Shown here one piece after another: positions 45,413 through 55,591 of a stretch of DNA of 64,000 nt (positions are counted from its first letter, which is position 1; each line of letters opens with the position of its first letter). The notes beneath the pieces are model-generated. The model was not told the DNA's origin. It worked only from the letters and a program-made list of their open reading frames with translations, and did not search any database. The stretch lies in NCBI RefSeq assembly GCF_001375515.1, contig NZ_CTDX01000013.1:186001-250000 (forward strand). Direction: 5' to 3'. The DNA comes from Bacillus kwashiorkori. GTDB lineage: Bacteria; Bacillota; Bacilli; Bacillales; Caldibacillaceae. Position numbers and translations under genes: made by a program.

Positions 45413-46066
45413 ATGCAAATTCCATATCGGGTTCTTATTGCAGACCATTCCACTATTGATAGAATAAAAACGAAAGAAATTTTAGCAAGGAATACTTACT
45501 TTACTATTATTGGGGAAGCTGAAAACGGAATTGAAGCAGTACATCTTTGCGATGAATTTTTGCCAGATATAGTGTTGATAGATGTAAATTTGCCGGCAAT
45601 GAATGGACTAGATGCGACAAAAATGATAAAAGATAAGCATCCACTTATAAAAGTAATAATGTTAACTCACTCCGATTATATTGAAGATTTATTTTCTGCT
45701 TTACAATACGGGGCACAAGGTTATTTACTAAAAGTAATGGAAGACGATGATTTATTAAGGTTTTTATATTCCGTCATCGAGGGAACTTGTGACGTGACGA
45801 AGGATATTGCCAGAAAATTGCTAGGAAGATTCAAAGAGCGTGATTTGCGGGGGGCTCAATCTTTTCAATCTTTAACTCCGAGGGAAAAAGAAGTATTACT
45901 GCTTATTGCTAAAGGGTTAACAAACAAACAAATCGCCAACTTTTTTTCCATCTCTGAAAATACCGTAAAAAACCATGTGAAAAACATTTTACGAAAATTG
46001 CATTTACAAAACCGGGTACAATTAGCTTCCTTCGCAATGAAAATTTTTACGCATCAACAATATTAA
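45413..46066 (+). CDS. NarL/FixJ-type response regulator
   Basis: The 217-residue regulator has a receiver domain with the phosphorylated Asp in DIVLIDVNLPAMNG, the Thr in VIMLTHSD and the Lys in GYLLKVMED. The first acidic pair is reduced to one Asp (IADHS). The C-terminal LuxR-type HTH reads LTPREKEVLLLIAKGLTNKQ. I prefer ATG 45413 because AAAGGA precedes it. No sensor kinase adjoins. Its place after the nos genes might suggest respiratory control, but a terminator separates them. Confidence 0.85.
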   Translation: MQIPYRVLIADHSTIDRIKTKEILARNTYFTIIGEAENGIEAVHLCDEFLPDIVLIDVNLPAMNGLDATKMIKDKHPLIKVIMLTHSDYIEDLFSALQYGAQGYLLKVMEDDDLLRFLYSVIEGTCDVTKDIARKLLGRFKERDLRGAQSFQSLTPREKEVLLLIAKGLTNKQIANFFSISENTVKNHVKNILRKLHLQNRVQLASFAMKIFTHQQY

Positions 46067-46097
46067 GGGGCTGTTTCTCTGTAAGGAACAACCCCTT
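46065..46097. terminator. Terminator after the response regulator
   Basis: AAGGGG-x-GTT and AAC-x-CCCCTT form a stem overlapping the stop codon; the T-run is weak. Confidence 0.6.
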
Positions 46098-46171
46098 CAC
46101 TGCTATAATACTTAGTACTCCCCATTGTATTGCTTGCATTTGTCGTTCATATTTACCCCTCAATATTAACT

Positions 46172-46513
46172 TCAAGTAAACAACAACTGCAATCCAAGTA
46201 ACACCATTAATTCCCTTTCAAATAAAACATGAATATCGACTAACTCCATCATTGCATAATAAGGCTGTAGCAAATAACTTCCAGCAATAAATATAACATA
46301 CGGAGCTAAACGAGCTGGCACACGTTTCCTCTGTAAATAAATTGCAAAAGCAATTAGAAAATGGCAAGTAGTTAAAACTATATATAGTATAAATGGGTAT
46401 TAATACAAAACCACTGAGAAACCCTAGTAAAAACCTTCCTTCTCCAAACAATGACAAATATGGTTCTAACCTGTTGCAAGAAAGGACAAATGCATATAAA
46501 CTAAAGCTGCCAT
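46172..46513 (-). pseudogene. Decayed small membrane-protein gene downstream of spoVR
   Basis: Three pieces in two frames give one continuous protein-like sequence. MAALVYMHLSFLATG comes from 46513. LFGEGRFLLGFLSGFVLIPI comes next in a second frame. The frame then shifts to TTCHFLIAFAIYLQRKRVPA and ends with ELMVLLGLQLLFT before the TGA at 46172. Two frameshifts are needed. The hydrophobic, arginine-punctuated pattern suggests two to three membrane segments. I do not recognise the family, and chance similarity to a protein cannot be ruled out. Confidence 0.4.
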
Positions 46514-46563
46514 TATTTGGTTTTTTAATTAATGTGAAGACGTTACTGTCGTTTTTAACAAGT

Positions 46564-47973
46564 TTATGCATATCTCCTTTTCACACTTTTACCGTCAAAA
46601 TGGAAAATAATCGGTTTGTCTTCAATAATCGTTTCCATATGAATACCGCGACCCCATAACTGATAAATATATGGAAGTACCTTTTCTAAATACTTAATAT
46701 CTAGTTCTATTCCTTCAAAATGATGGCGTAAATATAGTTCCCCACTTTTTAAATAATCACCGTCGTTTACAGTAATATACGGAAAACCACCATTTACACG
46801 CATATTTACTAGTTGATCTCGTACCTTTTCCCATGCCTTATCAACAATTTTGTAATCTTTCCCTTGCTTTTGGAATAAATACATATCCTCACGATGGACT
46901 AATTCCTTCGTTAAGTAATTTCGTAAAAATGATTGGTCTGACTCTAACTCACGAACTTCAAAGATTTTTTCTCTTCCTGAATTAGGTTTTACACCTAACT
47001 TTTTCATTTCTTCTGTCGGATTATTCCACCTGTCTTCAATATCCTCAAAGATTTTTAGCCCTAAATAATATGGGTTTATACCCGTTCTAGACGGTTGCAC
47101 GACACTGGCATTTAGTTTGGCAAACTCAATCGCTTCATGGCTCGTCAAATCCATCTCTCGCAATATCCGTTGATGCCAATACGATGCCCAACCTTCATTC
47201 ATTATTTTCGTTTCAAGTTGCGGCCAGAAGTAGAGCATTTCTTCGCGAATCATCGTTAAAATGTCACGTTGCCAATCATCCAATTCACGACTATATTGTT
47301 CAATAAAAAGCAGTATATCTTTTTCAGGCTGTGGTGGGAATTTTTTACGTTTTTTTCGAGGTTCCATTGGAGTTTTTTTCGGTTTATCTAAATTCCATAA
47401 ATCGTCGTAAGGGGATACCGCTTGTGGTTCTTCTTCATATTCCTCTTCCATATCCCAAAGAAAATTAGGTCGCAATAGGGACGGGTCAATATGTTCTTCG
47501 ATAGCAAGGACAGCATCGAGAAACGATTCTACCTCTCGTTTTCCATACTCCATTTCATATTTACGGATTCGCTCTGCAGTAGCTGCCATACTTTCGACCA
47601 TATCCCGCTTCGTATTTTGAAAACGGACATTGTTTTTGAAAAAGTCGCAATGGGCAAGTACATGGGCAACAATTAGCTTGTTTTGAATCAACGTATTGGA
47701 ATCTAATAAAAAGGCATAACAAGGATTAGAATTTATTACTAGCTCATAAATTTTACTCAAACCTAAATCATAATGGAGCTTCATTTTATGGAATTGCTTT
47801 CCGAAACTCCAATGAGAATATCTCGTTGGCATTCCGTATGCTCCGAATGTATAAATAATATCAGCAGGACAAATTTCATAACGCATCGGGTAAAAATCCA
47901 GTCCAAACCCTTCGGCAATTTCTGTAATTTCCTCGATTGCCTGTTCTAATTTTTTACGTTCATCATCTCTCAT
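46564..47973 (-). CDS. spoVR: Stage V sporulation protein R
   Basis: The 469-residue protein belongs to the SpoVR family, involved in spore cortex formation in B. subtilis; the biochemical role is unknown. Typical features are [20 protein letters not shown] near the N-terminus, [17 protein letters not shown] in the centre and [19 protein letters not shown] near the C-terminus. AAGGAGGAAG precedes the ATG. The length is normal for the family. Confidence 0.94.
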   Translation of the reverse strand: MRDDERKKLEQAIEEITEIAEGFGLDFYPMRYEICPADIIYTFGAYGMPTRYSHWSFGKQFHKMKLHYDLGLSKIYELVINSNPCYAFLLDSNTLIQNKLIVAHVLAHCDFFKNNVRFQNTKRDMVESMAATAERIRKYEMEYGKREVESFLDAVLAIEEHIDPSLLRPNFLWDMEEEYEEEPQAVSPYDDLWNLDKPKKTPMEPRKKRKKFPPQPEKDILLFIEQYSRELDDWQRDILTMIREEMLYFWPQLETKIMNEGWASYWHQRILREMDLTSHEAIEFAKLNASVVQPSRTGINPYYLGLKIFEDIEDRWNNPTEEMKKLGVKPNSGREKIFEVRELESDQSFLRNYLTKELVHREDMYLFQKQGKDYKIVDKAWEKVRDQLVNMRVNGGFPYITVNDGDYLKSGELYLRHHFEGIELDIKYLEKVLPYIYQLWGRGIHMETIIEDKPIIFHFDGKSVKRRYA

Positions 47974-48263
47974 GGAACTTCCTCCTTGAAATCAGTATAA
48001 GATGACTTCAACAAGCGATATCTTACTTCCAATTTATGAAGGAATTTGAGAAAAGATGATGGAAAAGTTATGTTGTTTTTTATTGAGCCTTCTTTAAAAA
48101 ATTTATTTTCTTTAAAAAAGTATTTCCCGGAAACGTCAAAACAAACGTTGAATATAATGGTAAGGGCAAAAGTATCATATTTCAAAGGCTGTTAACATTT
48201 ACAGTGTAAAAAATAAATGTTTCAGCATACAATAATAACAACTCCCAAAGAGGAGGATACTTG

Positions 48264-48518
48264 ATGAATAAAGCAGATTATGATCGTGCGTTGTACTACA
48301 CATACAGATCAGAATGGGACAATTTATTAATATTAATGGTTCGAACGAAAGATGATTTTTTATCCAAAAAGATTGAACATTTTCTACATGCATACCACTA
48401 CCAACATGACTACGCTATCGTTGAAAAGTATTTATTCGCATTACTTCACTACATTGAACATGCGAATGATACTGCCACCATTTTACAAGAAGAAGCATTA
48501 TATTCTATCGGCCGATAA
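48264..48518 (+). CDS. yhdB: YhdB-like conserved protein
   Basis: The 84-residue protein starts at ATG 48264 behind AGAGGAGGA. The sequence ADYDRALYYTYRSEWDNLL closely matches my memory of Bacillus YhdB, which also neighbours spoVR. It has no signal or membrane segment. Function is unknown. Confidence 0.8.
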   Translation: MNKADYDRALYYTYRSEWDNLLILMVRTKDDFLSKKIEHFLHAYHYQHDYAIVEKYLFALLHYIEHANDTATILQEEALYSIGR

Positions 48519-48718
48519 TGAAAACGAAAGAAACATGTGCTAGCTCTGCATTTATTGCAGGGCTTTTCATTATTGTAAAACTGGATGATTTTTCAACAGA
48601 AAGAAAAAAACTTGTTCCTTATTAATGCTTGTATAATAGTGAAAATGATGTAACAACATTGTTTTCCATAATAGATAAAAAAGGCATTTTCAAAAAACTT
48701 ATGATAAAATAAAATTGT

Positions 48719-49180
48719 TTGAAAGGTGGTGTAATTATCCAATTGGCTGGACAAAAAAAATATCATGATTTTCTTTTTTTCAGTTGGTGTGTATCGATAA
48801 TAGCTATGTTCGGCAGTTTATATTTTTCGGAAATAAGATACTTTGAACCATGCGAACTTTGTTGGTATCAACGAATTTTGATGTACCCGTTAACATTGAT
48901 ATTAGGTATTGCCGTAGTGAAAAAAGATTTACAAATAAGTTTTTACGCAATGATGTTCTCAAGTATTGGTGGCACACTGTCTCTATATCATTATGCTACA
49001 CAAAAAATCACTTTACTAGGTGAAAATGCCATTGCCTGTGGAAGAGTTCCTTGCACCGTACAATATATAAATTGGTTTGGCTTTATAACTATTCCTTTTC
49101 TAGCATTATCCGCATTTTTTATCATATTCATTCTAAATTTTGCCATTTGGAAATATATAAAAAGGGGTCATTTACATTGA
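48719..49180 (+). CDS. bdbC: BdbC-type thiol-disulfide oxidoreductase (DsbB family)
   Basis: This membrane quinone-linked protein re-oxidises thioredoxin-like partners during disulfide formation. The 153 residues hold four membrane segments. The two redox cysteine pairs are FEPCELCWYQR and ACGRVPCTVQ. The exact start is unclear (TTG 48719 or a few codons later), because the GGTGGT site suits an internal non-ATG codon. The stop overlaps the start of the next gene. Confidence 0.9.
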   Translation: MKGGVIIQLAGQKKYHDFLFFSWCVSIIAMFGSLYFSEIRYFEPCELCWYQRILMYPLTLILGIAVVKKDLQISFYAMMFSSIGGTLSLYHYATQKITLLGENAIACGRVPCTVQYINWFGFITIPFLALSAFFIIFILNFAIWKYIKRGHLH

Positions 49181-49647
49181 AAAAAGTATTAATTTTTCTT
49201 GGTATTATCGTTGTTGTATTTACTTCTATTGCACTGTTAAATAATTATCAATCGAAAGAAAAGCTTAACAATAATCCGTATGGTACGAATAAATTAAAAA
49301 AGGAAACAATTGCACAATTGGATGATGAAGATTATCAAAACATCATTTTACCTAATGACTTACAACAATTATTAGAGGAAGGAAAGTCACAAGCAGTTTA
49401 TTTTTTCAGTCCAACTTGTTACTATTGTAATTTAACTACACCAATCGTCGTTGATTTAGCGAAAGATTTGAATATTGATTTGAAATTGTATAATGTTTAT
49501 GAATTTGAGCAAGGTTGGGATGAATATCAATTAGAAGGAACACCTACACTAATCTATTTTAAAGATGGAAAAGAATTTGCTCGAAAAGTCGGGTATGATG
49601 AGAAAGACGTCTTTGAAAAGTGGATGCATGATAATATAACTGAGTAA
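49177..49647 (+). CDS. Membrane-anchored thioredoxin-like protein
   Basis: The 156-residue protein starts at TTG 49177, overlapping the bdbC stop. An uncleaved or signal-anchor segment (VLIFLGIIVVVFTSIALL) precedes a thioredoxin fold with the active site FFSPTCYYCNLT and the cis-Pro region EGTPTLIYFKDG. It probably acts outside the membrane as the redox partner of the BdbC-like protein. Confidence 0.87.
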   Translation: MKKVLIFLGIIVVVFTSIALLNNYQSKEKLNNNPYGTNKLKKETIAQLDDEDYQNIILPNDLQQLLEEGKSQAVYFFSPTCYYCNLTTPIVVDLAKDLNIDLKLYNVYEFEQGWDEYQLEGTPTLIYFKDGKEFARKVGYDEKDVFEKWMHDNITE

Positions 49648-49691
49648 AAGGACTTGCTCACTAAGCCTTTTTTAGGAAACAGTTTAAAAGT

Positions 49692-49732
49692 AAAAACCCA
49701 AGAATGTTCATATAACAACATCTTGGGTTTTT
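49692..49732. terminator. Terminator downstream of the thioredoxin gene
   Basis: AAAAACCCAAGA and TCTTGGGTTTTT form a stem, with A- and T-runs allowing use in both directions. Confidence 0.8.
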
Positions 49733-49794
49733 GCTTTGACGCAACTATGTTAATTGTTCCTTATCAAGGTCGTTTCTGTAGCTAAAAGATGCAT

Positions 49795-50190
49795 TTATAC
49801 GAGCCACTCGTTCGCTGCTTTCGTATAGATACTGCCTCTTTCAAGGGCAATACTGTCTGACCCGACAAAATGATGATAAGAAAACGGAAAAGAAATGCCA
49901 ATTTCATTTAAAAATGAAACATTTTTTTTAAACAGTTGCTGATAATGCTCGTCCATAAGGGATTTCGTCTCAATAAGGGTAATCGTTATTTGTAAGCTAC
50001 ATATAATCTGAAATGATTCCTTCAATGTCGCATACTGTTCATAATCTGTTAAATCTAAAATCCCTAACTGGAGAAATTCGTTAATTTCATCATCCGAAAA
50101 ATAATGAGGAAAAATGTTCTTATACATATGATTCACTAGTTGCTTAATCTTTTCCTCCTGTTCACGGGTTGAAGCAATAACTACCTTCAA
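49795..50190 (-). CDS. yhcU: YhcU-like protein (DUF5365)
   Basis: The 131-residue protein resembles Bacillus YhcU (MKVVIASTREQEEKIKQL, LGILDLTDYEQYATLKESFQ). It has no signal or membrane segment and no known activity. As in B. subtilis, it neighbours the yhcT pseudouridine synthase, here divergently. A GGTGGG site precedes the ATG. Confidence 0.75.
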   Translation of the reverse strand: MKVVIASTREQEEKIKQLVNHMYKNIFPHYFSDDEINEFLQLGILDLTDYEQYATLKESFQIICSLQITITLIETKSLMDEHYQQLFKKNVSFLNEIGISFPFSYHHFVGSDSIALERGSIYTKAANEWLV

Positions 50191-50545
50191 TTAGAACCCA
50201 CCTTTATCTTTTATTCTTTAATATGGTGTGTCATAATATTATTTTGAACGCTTTACCCAAAAAGAACAGACTATGTACTCTTTTTGGATGCTTGTCACAT
50301 TCTTCTCGACACTTATTCCATTATGTTTTTATCATCATTAGAATAACATAAGTCAATAGGAAAATAGAGTGGAAATTGAAGGTATGCACTGCAGAAAATA
50401 CCAATATGAATCGAACGTTTCAATGTTATGGACAGTTTAAATAAAGGATTTTATTAAATTTTTGGCTAGGCGAATTGTAAGAACGATAATGATAGAACGG
50501 AATGATGAAATATCGGAAAAAAAAGGATTTTTCACAGGTGATTAT

Positions 50546-51457
50546 ATGTTGAAAACAAAGAGACTAGGAAATTATTTACAGGTTGCGATTCCATCTAATT
50601 GGGAAAATCATGCTATAGAACAAATTTTAAAGGAAGTTTGGGAAACTCCAAAAAAGCTTCTCCACCAATGGAGAATGGATAAGACTATTTTATTGAACGG
50701 AATGCAAACAGCACTTTCCACTAAAGTAAAAGAGAATGATGAACTATCCCTACCTATTTTTACTAAAGGGGATTATGGTGTCATTCCTAACAAATTGCAA
50801 CAAGCCATCCAAATACTATACGAAGATGATCATCTGATAATAGTCAATAAGCCTGCACGTATTGCTACACATCCGAATGGTGCTTCAGATAAAACAACAC
50901 TTGCAAACGGCATTGCCAATCATTTACAAGAAAAAGGTGAAACATGCACGGTAAAACATATTCACCGCCTTGATCAAGATACAACCGGAGCGATATTGTT
51001 TGCTAAACATTATTTCGCTGGGGCAATATTGGATAAAAAATTGGAAAGACGAGAAATTAAACGAATTTATGTTGCCGCAATACATGGGAAACTAACGAAC
51101 AAAAAGGGAATAATCCGAACAAATATTGGTCGAGATCGCCATCACCCAACAAGAAGACGTGTATCTCCTACAGGTCAAACGGCAATCACTCATTTTCAAT
51201 TACATCAATATAATGCAAAACGAAATATTTCGACGGTTTTATGTTGGTTAGAAACTGGCAGAACACACCAAATTAGGGTTCACTTTAGTTCGATTGGCCA
51301 TCCATTAGTTGGTGACACACTTTACGGTGGTAAACCTATTTTCCATAGACAAGCTTTACATGCCCAATCCATTGAGTTTATTCACCCAATTACTTTGGAA
51401 AAATTAAAAGTAACTGCACCCTTCATAGATGAAATGAGCTATTTTTATACAGAATAA
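50546..51457 (+). CDS. yhcT: RluA/RluD-family pseudouridine synthase (YhcT-like)
   Basis: This enzyme converts uridine to pseudouridine in RNA. The start is ATG 50546 behind CAGGTG, giving 303 residues. An S4-like N-terminal region precedes the catalytic domain. The catalytic Asp lies in HIHRLDQDTTGAILFAKH, followed by LETGRTHQIRVHFSSIGHPL. The RNA target is not predictable. Confidence 0.9.
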   Translation: MLKTKRLGNYLQVAIPSNWENHAIEQILKEVWETPKKLLHQWRMDKTILLNGMQTALSTKVKENDELSLPIFTKGDYGVIPNKLQQAIQILYEDDHLIIVNKPARIATHPNGASDKTTLANGIANHLQEKGETCTVKHIHRLDQDTTGAILFAKHYFAGAILDKKLERREIKRIYVAAIHGKLTNKKGIIRTNIGRDRHHPTRRRVSPTGQTAITHFQLHQYNAKRNISTVLCWLETGRTHQIRVHFSSIGHPLVGDTLYGGKPIFHRQALHAQSIEFIHPITLEKLKVTAPFIDEMSYFYTE

Positions 51458-51465
51458 CATTAATA

Positions 51466-51496
51466 AGATGAAGAACAGCTTTTTTGTTCTTCATCT
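51466..51496 (+). terminator. Terminator after yhcT
   Basis: AGATGAAGAAC and GTTCTTCATCT form a stem with a T-rich loop. It lies between yhcT and the convergent reductase gene. Confidence 0.7.
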
Positions 51497-51569
51497 AGCA
51501 CGCAACGAAAAATGGGTTAGCTTTACTGCAACTATTTTTTTTCGCGTCAATTTTTACGGAACTTCCATC

Positions 51570-52412
51570 TTATTCAAAGTTGGCGTTGTCTGGATCTCGA
51601 CCAAATCTTTGATTGATATTAATCGCATCAATTTTTGCCATATCTTCTTGTGATAAATCAAAATCAAATATTTGCGCATTTTCTCTAATTCGACTTGGTG
51701 TCACAGACTTTGGAATAATGATAACATTATTTTGCAAATGCCAGCGCAAAATTATTTGAGCAGCTGTTTTATAATACTTTTCACCTAATTCATTCAAAAC
51801 CGGGTGATTAAGAAGTCTGCCTCTGCCGAGTGGAGACCATGCCTCTACTTGTATGCCATGTTTTTGGCAAAATTTTCGTAATTCCGGTTGAGATAACTGT
51901 GGGTGCAATTCTACTTGGTTGACGGTAGGTTTTTCCGAATATTTATCCATCAATGTTTGTAAATGATGAATTTGAAAATTACTCACCCCTATTGCTTTCA
52001 CCCGTCCGTCTTTATATAATGTTTCTAGCGCACGCCAAGTTTCTAAATATTTACCTGGTACAGCCCAGTGAATTAAGTATAAATCAATGTAATCAAGATT
52101 TAATTTTTCCATACTTCTTTCAAACGCCTGCAATGTCTTATCATAACCTTGATCACTATTCCACACTTTCGTTGTAACAAATATTTCCTCCCGAGGAATA
52201 CCACTCGTTTTAATCGCTTCCCCTACCCCTTCTTCATTATCATAAAATGCAGCTGTATCAATTAAACGATAGCCAGTTTCTAAAGCTGTCTTTACTGTAT
52301 CAACTACTTGACTTCCCGCATCGACTTTATATACCCCTAATCCAAAATAAGGCATTTTTACACCATTATGTAGAGTAACCGTTCCGTTTATTGTTTTATC
52401 CACATTAATCAC
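51570..52412 (-). CDS. Aldo/keto reductase
   Basis: The 280-residue NADPH-dependent reductase resembles YvgN/YtbE-type enzymes that reduce methylglyoxal and other aldehydes. The catalytic tetrad is visible: Asp and Tyr in [16 protein letters not shown], Lys in VTTKVWN and His in LYLIHWA. Cofactor-binding segments [19 protein letters not shown] lie near the end. Confidence 0.91.
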   Translation of the reverse strand: MINVDKTINGTVTLHNGVKMPYFGLGVYKVDAGSQVVDTVKTALETGYRLIDTAAFYDNEEGVGEAIKTSGIPREEIFVTTKVWNSDQGYDKTLQAFERSMEKLNLDYIDLYLIHWAVPGKYLETWRALETLYKDGRVKAIGVSNFQIHHLQTLMDKYSEKPTVNQVELHPQLSQPELRKFCQKHGIQVEAWSPLGRGRLLNHPVLNELGEKYYKTAAQIILRWHLQNNVIIIPKSVTPSRIRENAQIFDFDLSQEDMAKIDAININQRFGRDPDNANFE

Positions 52413-52695
52413 CTCTTTAGTTAGTTAATCTTATTTTACTCAACTTTCAACTAACATAACAAATCTTCTGATGTGTAATATGCTTGAAAAAGTTATAATA
52501 GAAACAGCTAAGCAATATGTCTTGCTTCTTTTACTTGAAATGGACTAACAGCTCTATATCCGTAAAACAATCGATTGTTAAGTAAAAGCCTTTCACATAT
52601 ATTACTTGAGTGAATTTCACCACATTTTTTGGTGTATTCCTATGTATCGAGTTAATGAAAATCCACCCTATTTAATAGGAAATGGAGGTATCGAA

Positions 52696-54879
52696 ATGGT
52701 AAGTGTCGTTATTTCAGAAAAACCATCCGTTGCAAAAAATATTGCGGATGCTTTAAAAATAAAAAATAAACAAGAAGGGTACTTTGAAGGAAAAGACTAT
52801 ATTATTACTTGGGCTTTTGGACATTTATTACAACTTTATGATGCGAAAGATTATGATAAAGGAATGACAAAATGGAGAATGGATAACTTTCCCTTTATCC
52901 CTTCTCAGTTTCGCTATAAAGTAAAATGCGATGCTCGTAACAGAGAGAAAGAAGATTTTCGTGGTAAAAAGCAGTTGAAAATTATTTACAACTTAATTAA
53001 GCGAGATGATGTAGACTCAGTCATATCTGCTTGTGATTATGATCGTGAAGGACAAGTCATTGGAGACACGATTATTTATAATCTCAAAACAAAAAAACAA
53101 GTTTACCGCTTGTTGTTGAACGAATGGACACCAGATGAAGTGTTAAAAGGACTGCAAAACTTAAAACCAAATACGGAAATGAGACCCCTTCTCGATGCTG
53201 GTATTAGCCGTCAGTGGGCTGATTGGGTCATTGGGATTAATTTAACATCGGTTGCTACATTAAAGTATCAAAAGGGTTCTGGAAAGGCACTGAACATTGG
53301 AAGAGTGCTACTACCAACGTTAAAAATTATTTATGATCGAGATAAAGAAATTGAAAACTTTGTACCTGAAGATTATTTTAAATTAGCGGCTGCATTTAAA
53401 ACAAATGATGGTAAAGAATACGAAGGGGTATATGTAGAAGATGAAGAGGCTAAATTTAAAAATAAAGCAAATTTGGAGTTAATCCAACAAGCATTAAATC
53501 ATCACTCAGCGATAATTTTCGATAAAAAAGTGGAACTAAAAAAAGAATATCCTCCATATTTATTTAACCTTTCAAACTTACAAGGTTTTATTACAAGTAA
53601 ATATAAAGGCTGGACTTCCGATAAAGTGCTGAAAGTGGCTCAGTCTCTATATGAAAAGAAGTATATTACATATCCACGTACTGCCAGTGTAGTATTAGAA
53701 GAAAGTTTAGTAGATAAGGCAGCTAAGGTACTTAATAATCTAAAAAAAGGACTTCCATATGAAAATGAAATTACATTTGCGAAAAAGAAACGGATTTTTG
53801 ATAATTCTAAAGTAGAAAGTCACAGTGCGATAACTCCGACATACTTACTTCCAAAATCCTTAACGAAGGATGAGGAAATTGTGTATAATGCAGTTAAAAA
53901 TCGCTTTATTATGCAGTTTATGCCGATTGCTGAACATGAGGAAACGAAAATAATGACTAAAGTTCATGCTGATGAAATTAAAGGTCTGTTTATTTCAAAA
54001 GGAAAAGTCCAGTTGGTTGAGGGATGGAAAAAGGTAGAGAACATGGAATCGAAGGATACTATTCTACCTCTAGTAAATATTGATGAGATTGTTAATATTA
54101 TCGATCATAAATTAACTTCTCATATGACGGAACCACCAAAACACCATACAGAAAAAACATTATTAAGAGTAATGGAAACATGCGGCAAGGGTAAAGACAA
54201 AGAGGACGAAGACAGTGAGGAAATGATGGCAGCTATTTTAAGTGGTTATAGCATTGGTACGCCAGCTACAAGAGCCGAAACGATAAAAAAATTAAAAGAT
54301 GTCGGCTATATTACTAATCAAAATAAAAATTTGATTTGTACAGAACTTGGAAGAAAATTAGTGGAAACATTTCCCGTAAAGGAATTGTTTGATTTAGAAT
54401 TCACTGGCAGACTGGAAAAAACATTGTCTGATATTGAAAAGCAAAAGTTTACAAAGGAAAGTTTCTTGAATTTAATTTTTGGTTTTACAGCAAATGCTGT
54501 TAAAACAATTAAAAATGAAAAAGACATCATTATAAATGAAGTATTAAACGATAAGAAAACCATTGAGGTTCTTGGAAAATGTCCTCTTTGCGGGCATGGA
54601 ATTATTGAAGGACAAAAAGGCTTTGGCTGTAGCAATTGGAAAAATGGCTGTAAATTTGTAATCTGGAAAAATGATAAATTTTTAGCATCAATGAAAAAGA
54701 AACCAACTAAAACGATGGTGAAAAATCTTTTAAAAAATGGCATCGTTTTGGTTAAGGGACTAACAAGTAAAAAAGGTAACAAGTTTGATGCATATTTACG
54801 GTATGAGAAAAATCCTAATAACGAATATTTTAGCTGGAAAATGGCGTTTCCTGAAAAGAAAATCCAAAAGGAAAAGTGA
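52696..54879 (+). CDS. topB: DNA topoisomerase III
   Basis: This type IA topoisomerase decatenates and relaxes DNA. The start is ATG 52696 behind AATGGAGG, giving 727 residues. The Toprim domain has VISEKPSVAKNIA and CDYDREGQ. The catalytic tyrosine lies in KYITYPRTAS, and ESHSAITPT follows. A C-terminal zinc-ribbon-like segment contains CPLCGHGI and CSNWKNGCKF. It is monocistronic. Confidence 0.94.
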   Translation: MVSVVISEKPSVAKNIADALKIKNKQEGYFEGKDYIITWAFGHLLQLYDAKDYDKGMTKWRMDNFPFIPSQFRYKVKCDARNREKEDFRGKKQLKIIYNLIKRDDVDSVISACDYDREGQVIGDTIIYNLKTKKQVYRLLLNEWTPDEVLKGLQNLKPNTEMRPLLDAGISRQWADWVIGINLTSVATLKYQKGSGKALNIGRVLLPTLKIIYDRDKEIENFVPEDYFKLAAAFKTNDGKEYEGVYVEDEEAKFKNKANLELIQQALNHHSAIIFDKKVELKKEYPPYLFNLSNLQGFITSKYKGWTSDKVLKVAQSLYEKKYITYPRTASVVLEESLVDKAAKVLNNLKKGLPYENEITFAKKKRIFDNSKVESHSAITPTYLLPKSLTKDEEIVYNAVKNRFIMQFMPIAEHEETKIMTKVHADEIKGLFISKGKVQLVEGWKKVENMESKDTILPLVNIDEIVNIIDHKLTSHMTEPPKHHTEKTLLRVMETCGKGKDKEDEDSEEMMAAILSGYSIGTPATRAETIKKLKDVGYITNQNKNLICTELGRKLVETFPVKELFDLEFTGRLEKTLSDIEKQKFTKESFLNLIFGFTANAVKTIKNEKDIIINEVLNDKKTIEVLGKCPLCGHGIIEGQKGFGCSNWKNGCKFVIWKNDKFLASMKKKPTKTMVKNLLKNGIVLVKGLTSKKGNKFDAYLRYEKNPNNEYFSWKMAFPEKKIQKEK

Positions 54880-55115
54880 ACATATTTAAATTTATGTCAA
54901 TAAGTTATGTGGAGATATTTAATTGATTTAGCAAAAAGCGCACCGAATTATTGAAGCAGCCTGAGGAATTTTTACTCCAAAGGTTGTTTTTTCATTACAC
55001 CAAATTTATTGACTATTATTAATTCATTTGATAACGTTTTAAATAGGGAGATAAATTTATAGACAAAAATATAAGAAATCATAAATTCGATTAGTAATTG
55101 GGAGGTTCGAACAAA

Positions 55116-55340
55116 GTGGGATGGGGTATATCTAACAGGACAGACTTTAGTGGTTACCAATTAGAAATAGCTTTTTTCTTTTCTATATTTTGTATATTAG
55201 CCATTTGGGTATTTTATGATTCTGATAAATACTTTTATTATAGTAAGATTAGACATATTTTTTGGATTCTTACCATATTCACAGGCCCGATTGGATTAAT
55301 CATTTATCTTGTTTCACGAAGATTTGCAGATGAACCATAA
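55116..55340 (+). CDS. Small two-segment membrane protein
   Basis: The protein has about 74 residues from GTG 55116 after GGGAGG. It has two membrane segments (IAFFFSIFCILAIWVFY and FWILTIFTGPIGLIIYLVS) and a positively charged end (RRF). The GPIGLIIYL stretch resembles the N-terminal segment of phospholipase-D-like membrane proteins, but no catalytic domain follows. Function unknown. Confidence 0.6.
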   Translation: MGWGISNRTDFSGYQLEIAFFFSIFCILAIWVFYDSDKYFYYSKIRHIFWILTIFTGPIGLIIYLVSRRFADEP

Positions 55341-55520
55341 TCCATACTATTTTATAAATCTATTTATTTCTTAAGTCGACAAAAAGATGATCAAAATAAA
55401 CCTAAATTACTCGAGCTCTAGAAGGACTTACAACTTTATACAAAATGATTTTCCAGAATCCATTTAACAACTCATTCATCGCAGAGAACGGCACAATCTC
55501 CAACGTAACATTGCAAAACA

Positions 55521-55546
55521 AAAGGAGCCGACAACTTAGCTCCTTT
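55521..55546. terminator. Terminator downstream of the lactonase gene
   Basis: AAAGGAGC and GCTCCTTTT form a stem located after the lactonase stop on the minus strand. Confidence 0.7.
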
Positions 55547-55591
55547 TCTGTAACAATTATGAACAAATTAAATTCCACTTACTTTCGTCCC

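Noticed and set aside
46393..46659. 88-residue open frame on the plus strand overlapping the end of spoVR
   Set aside because: It runs antisense through the spoVR end and the decayed membrane gene and has no ribosome site or protein-like character.
47970..48185. 71-residue open frame just upstream of spoVR on the minus strand
   Set aside because: It lies over the spoVR leader, has no convincing ribosome site and a low-complexity sequence; it is probably not a gene.
54318..54782. 154-residue open frame antisense to topB
   Set aside because: It is the mirror of the topoisomerase zinc-ribbon region and has no start signal.
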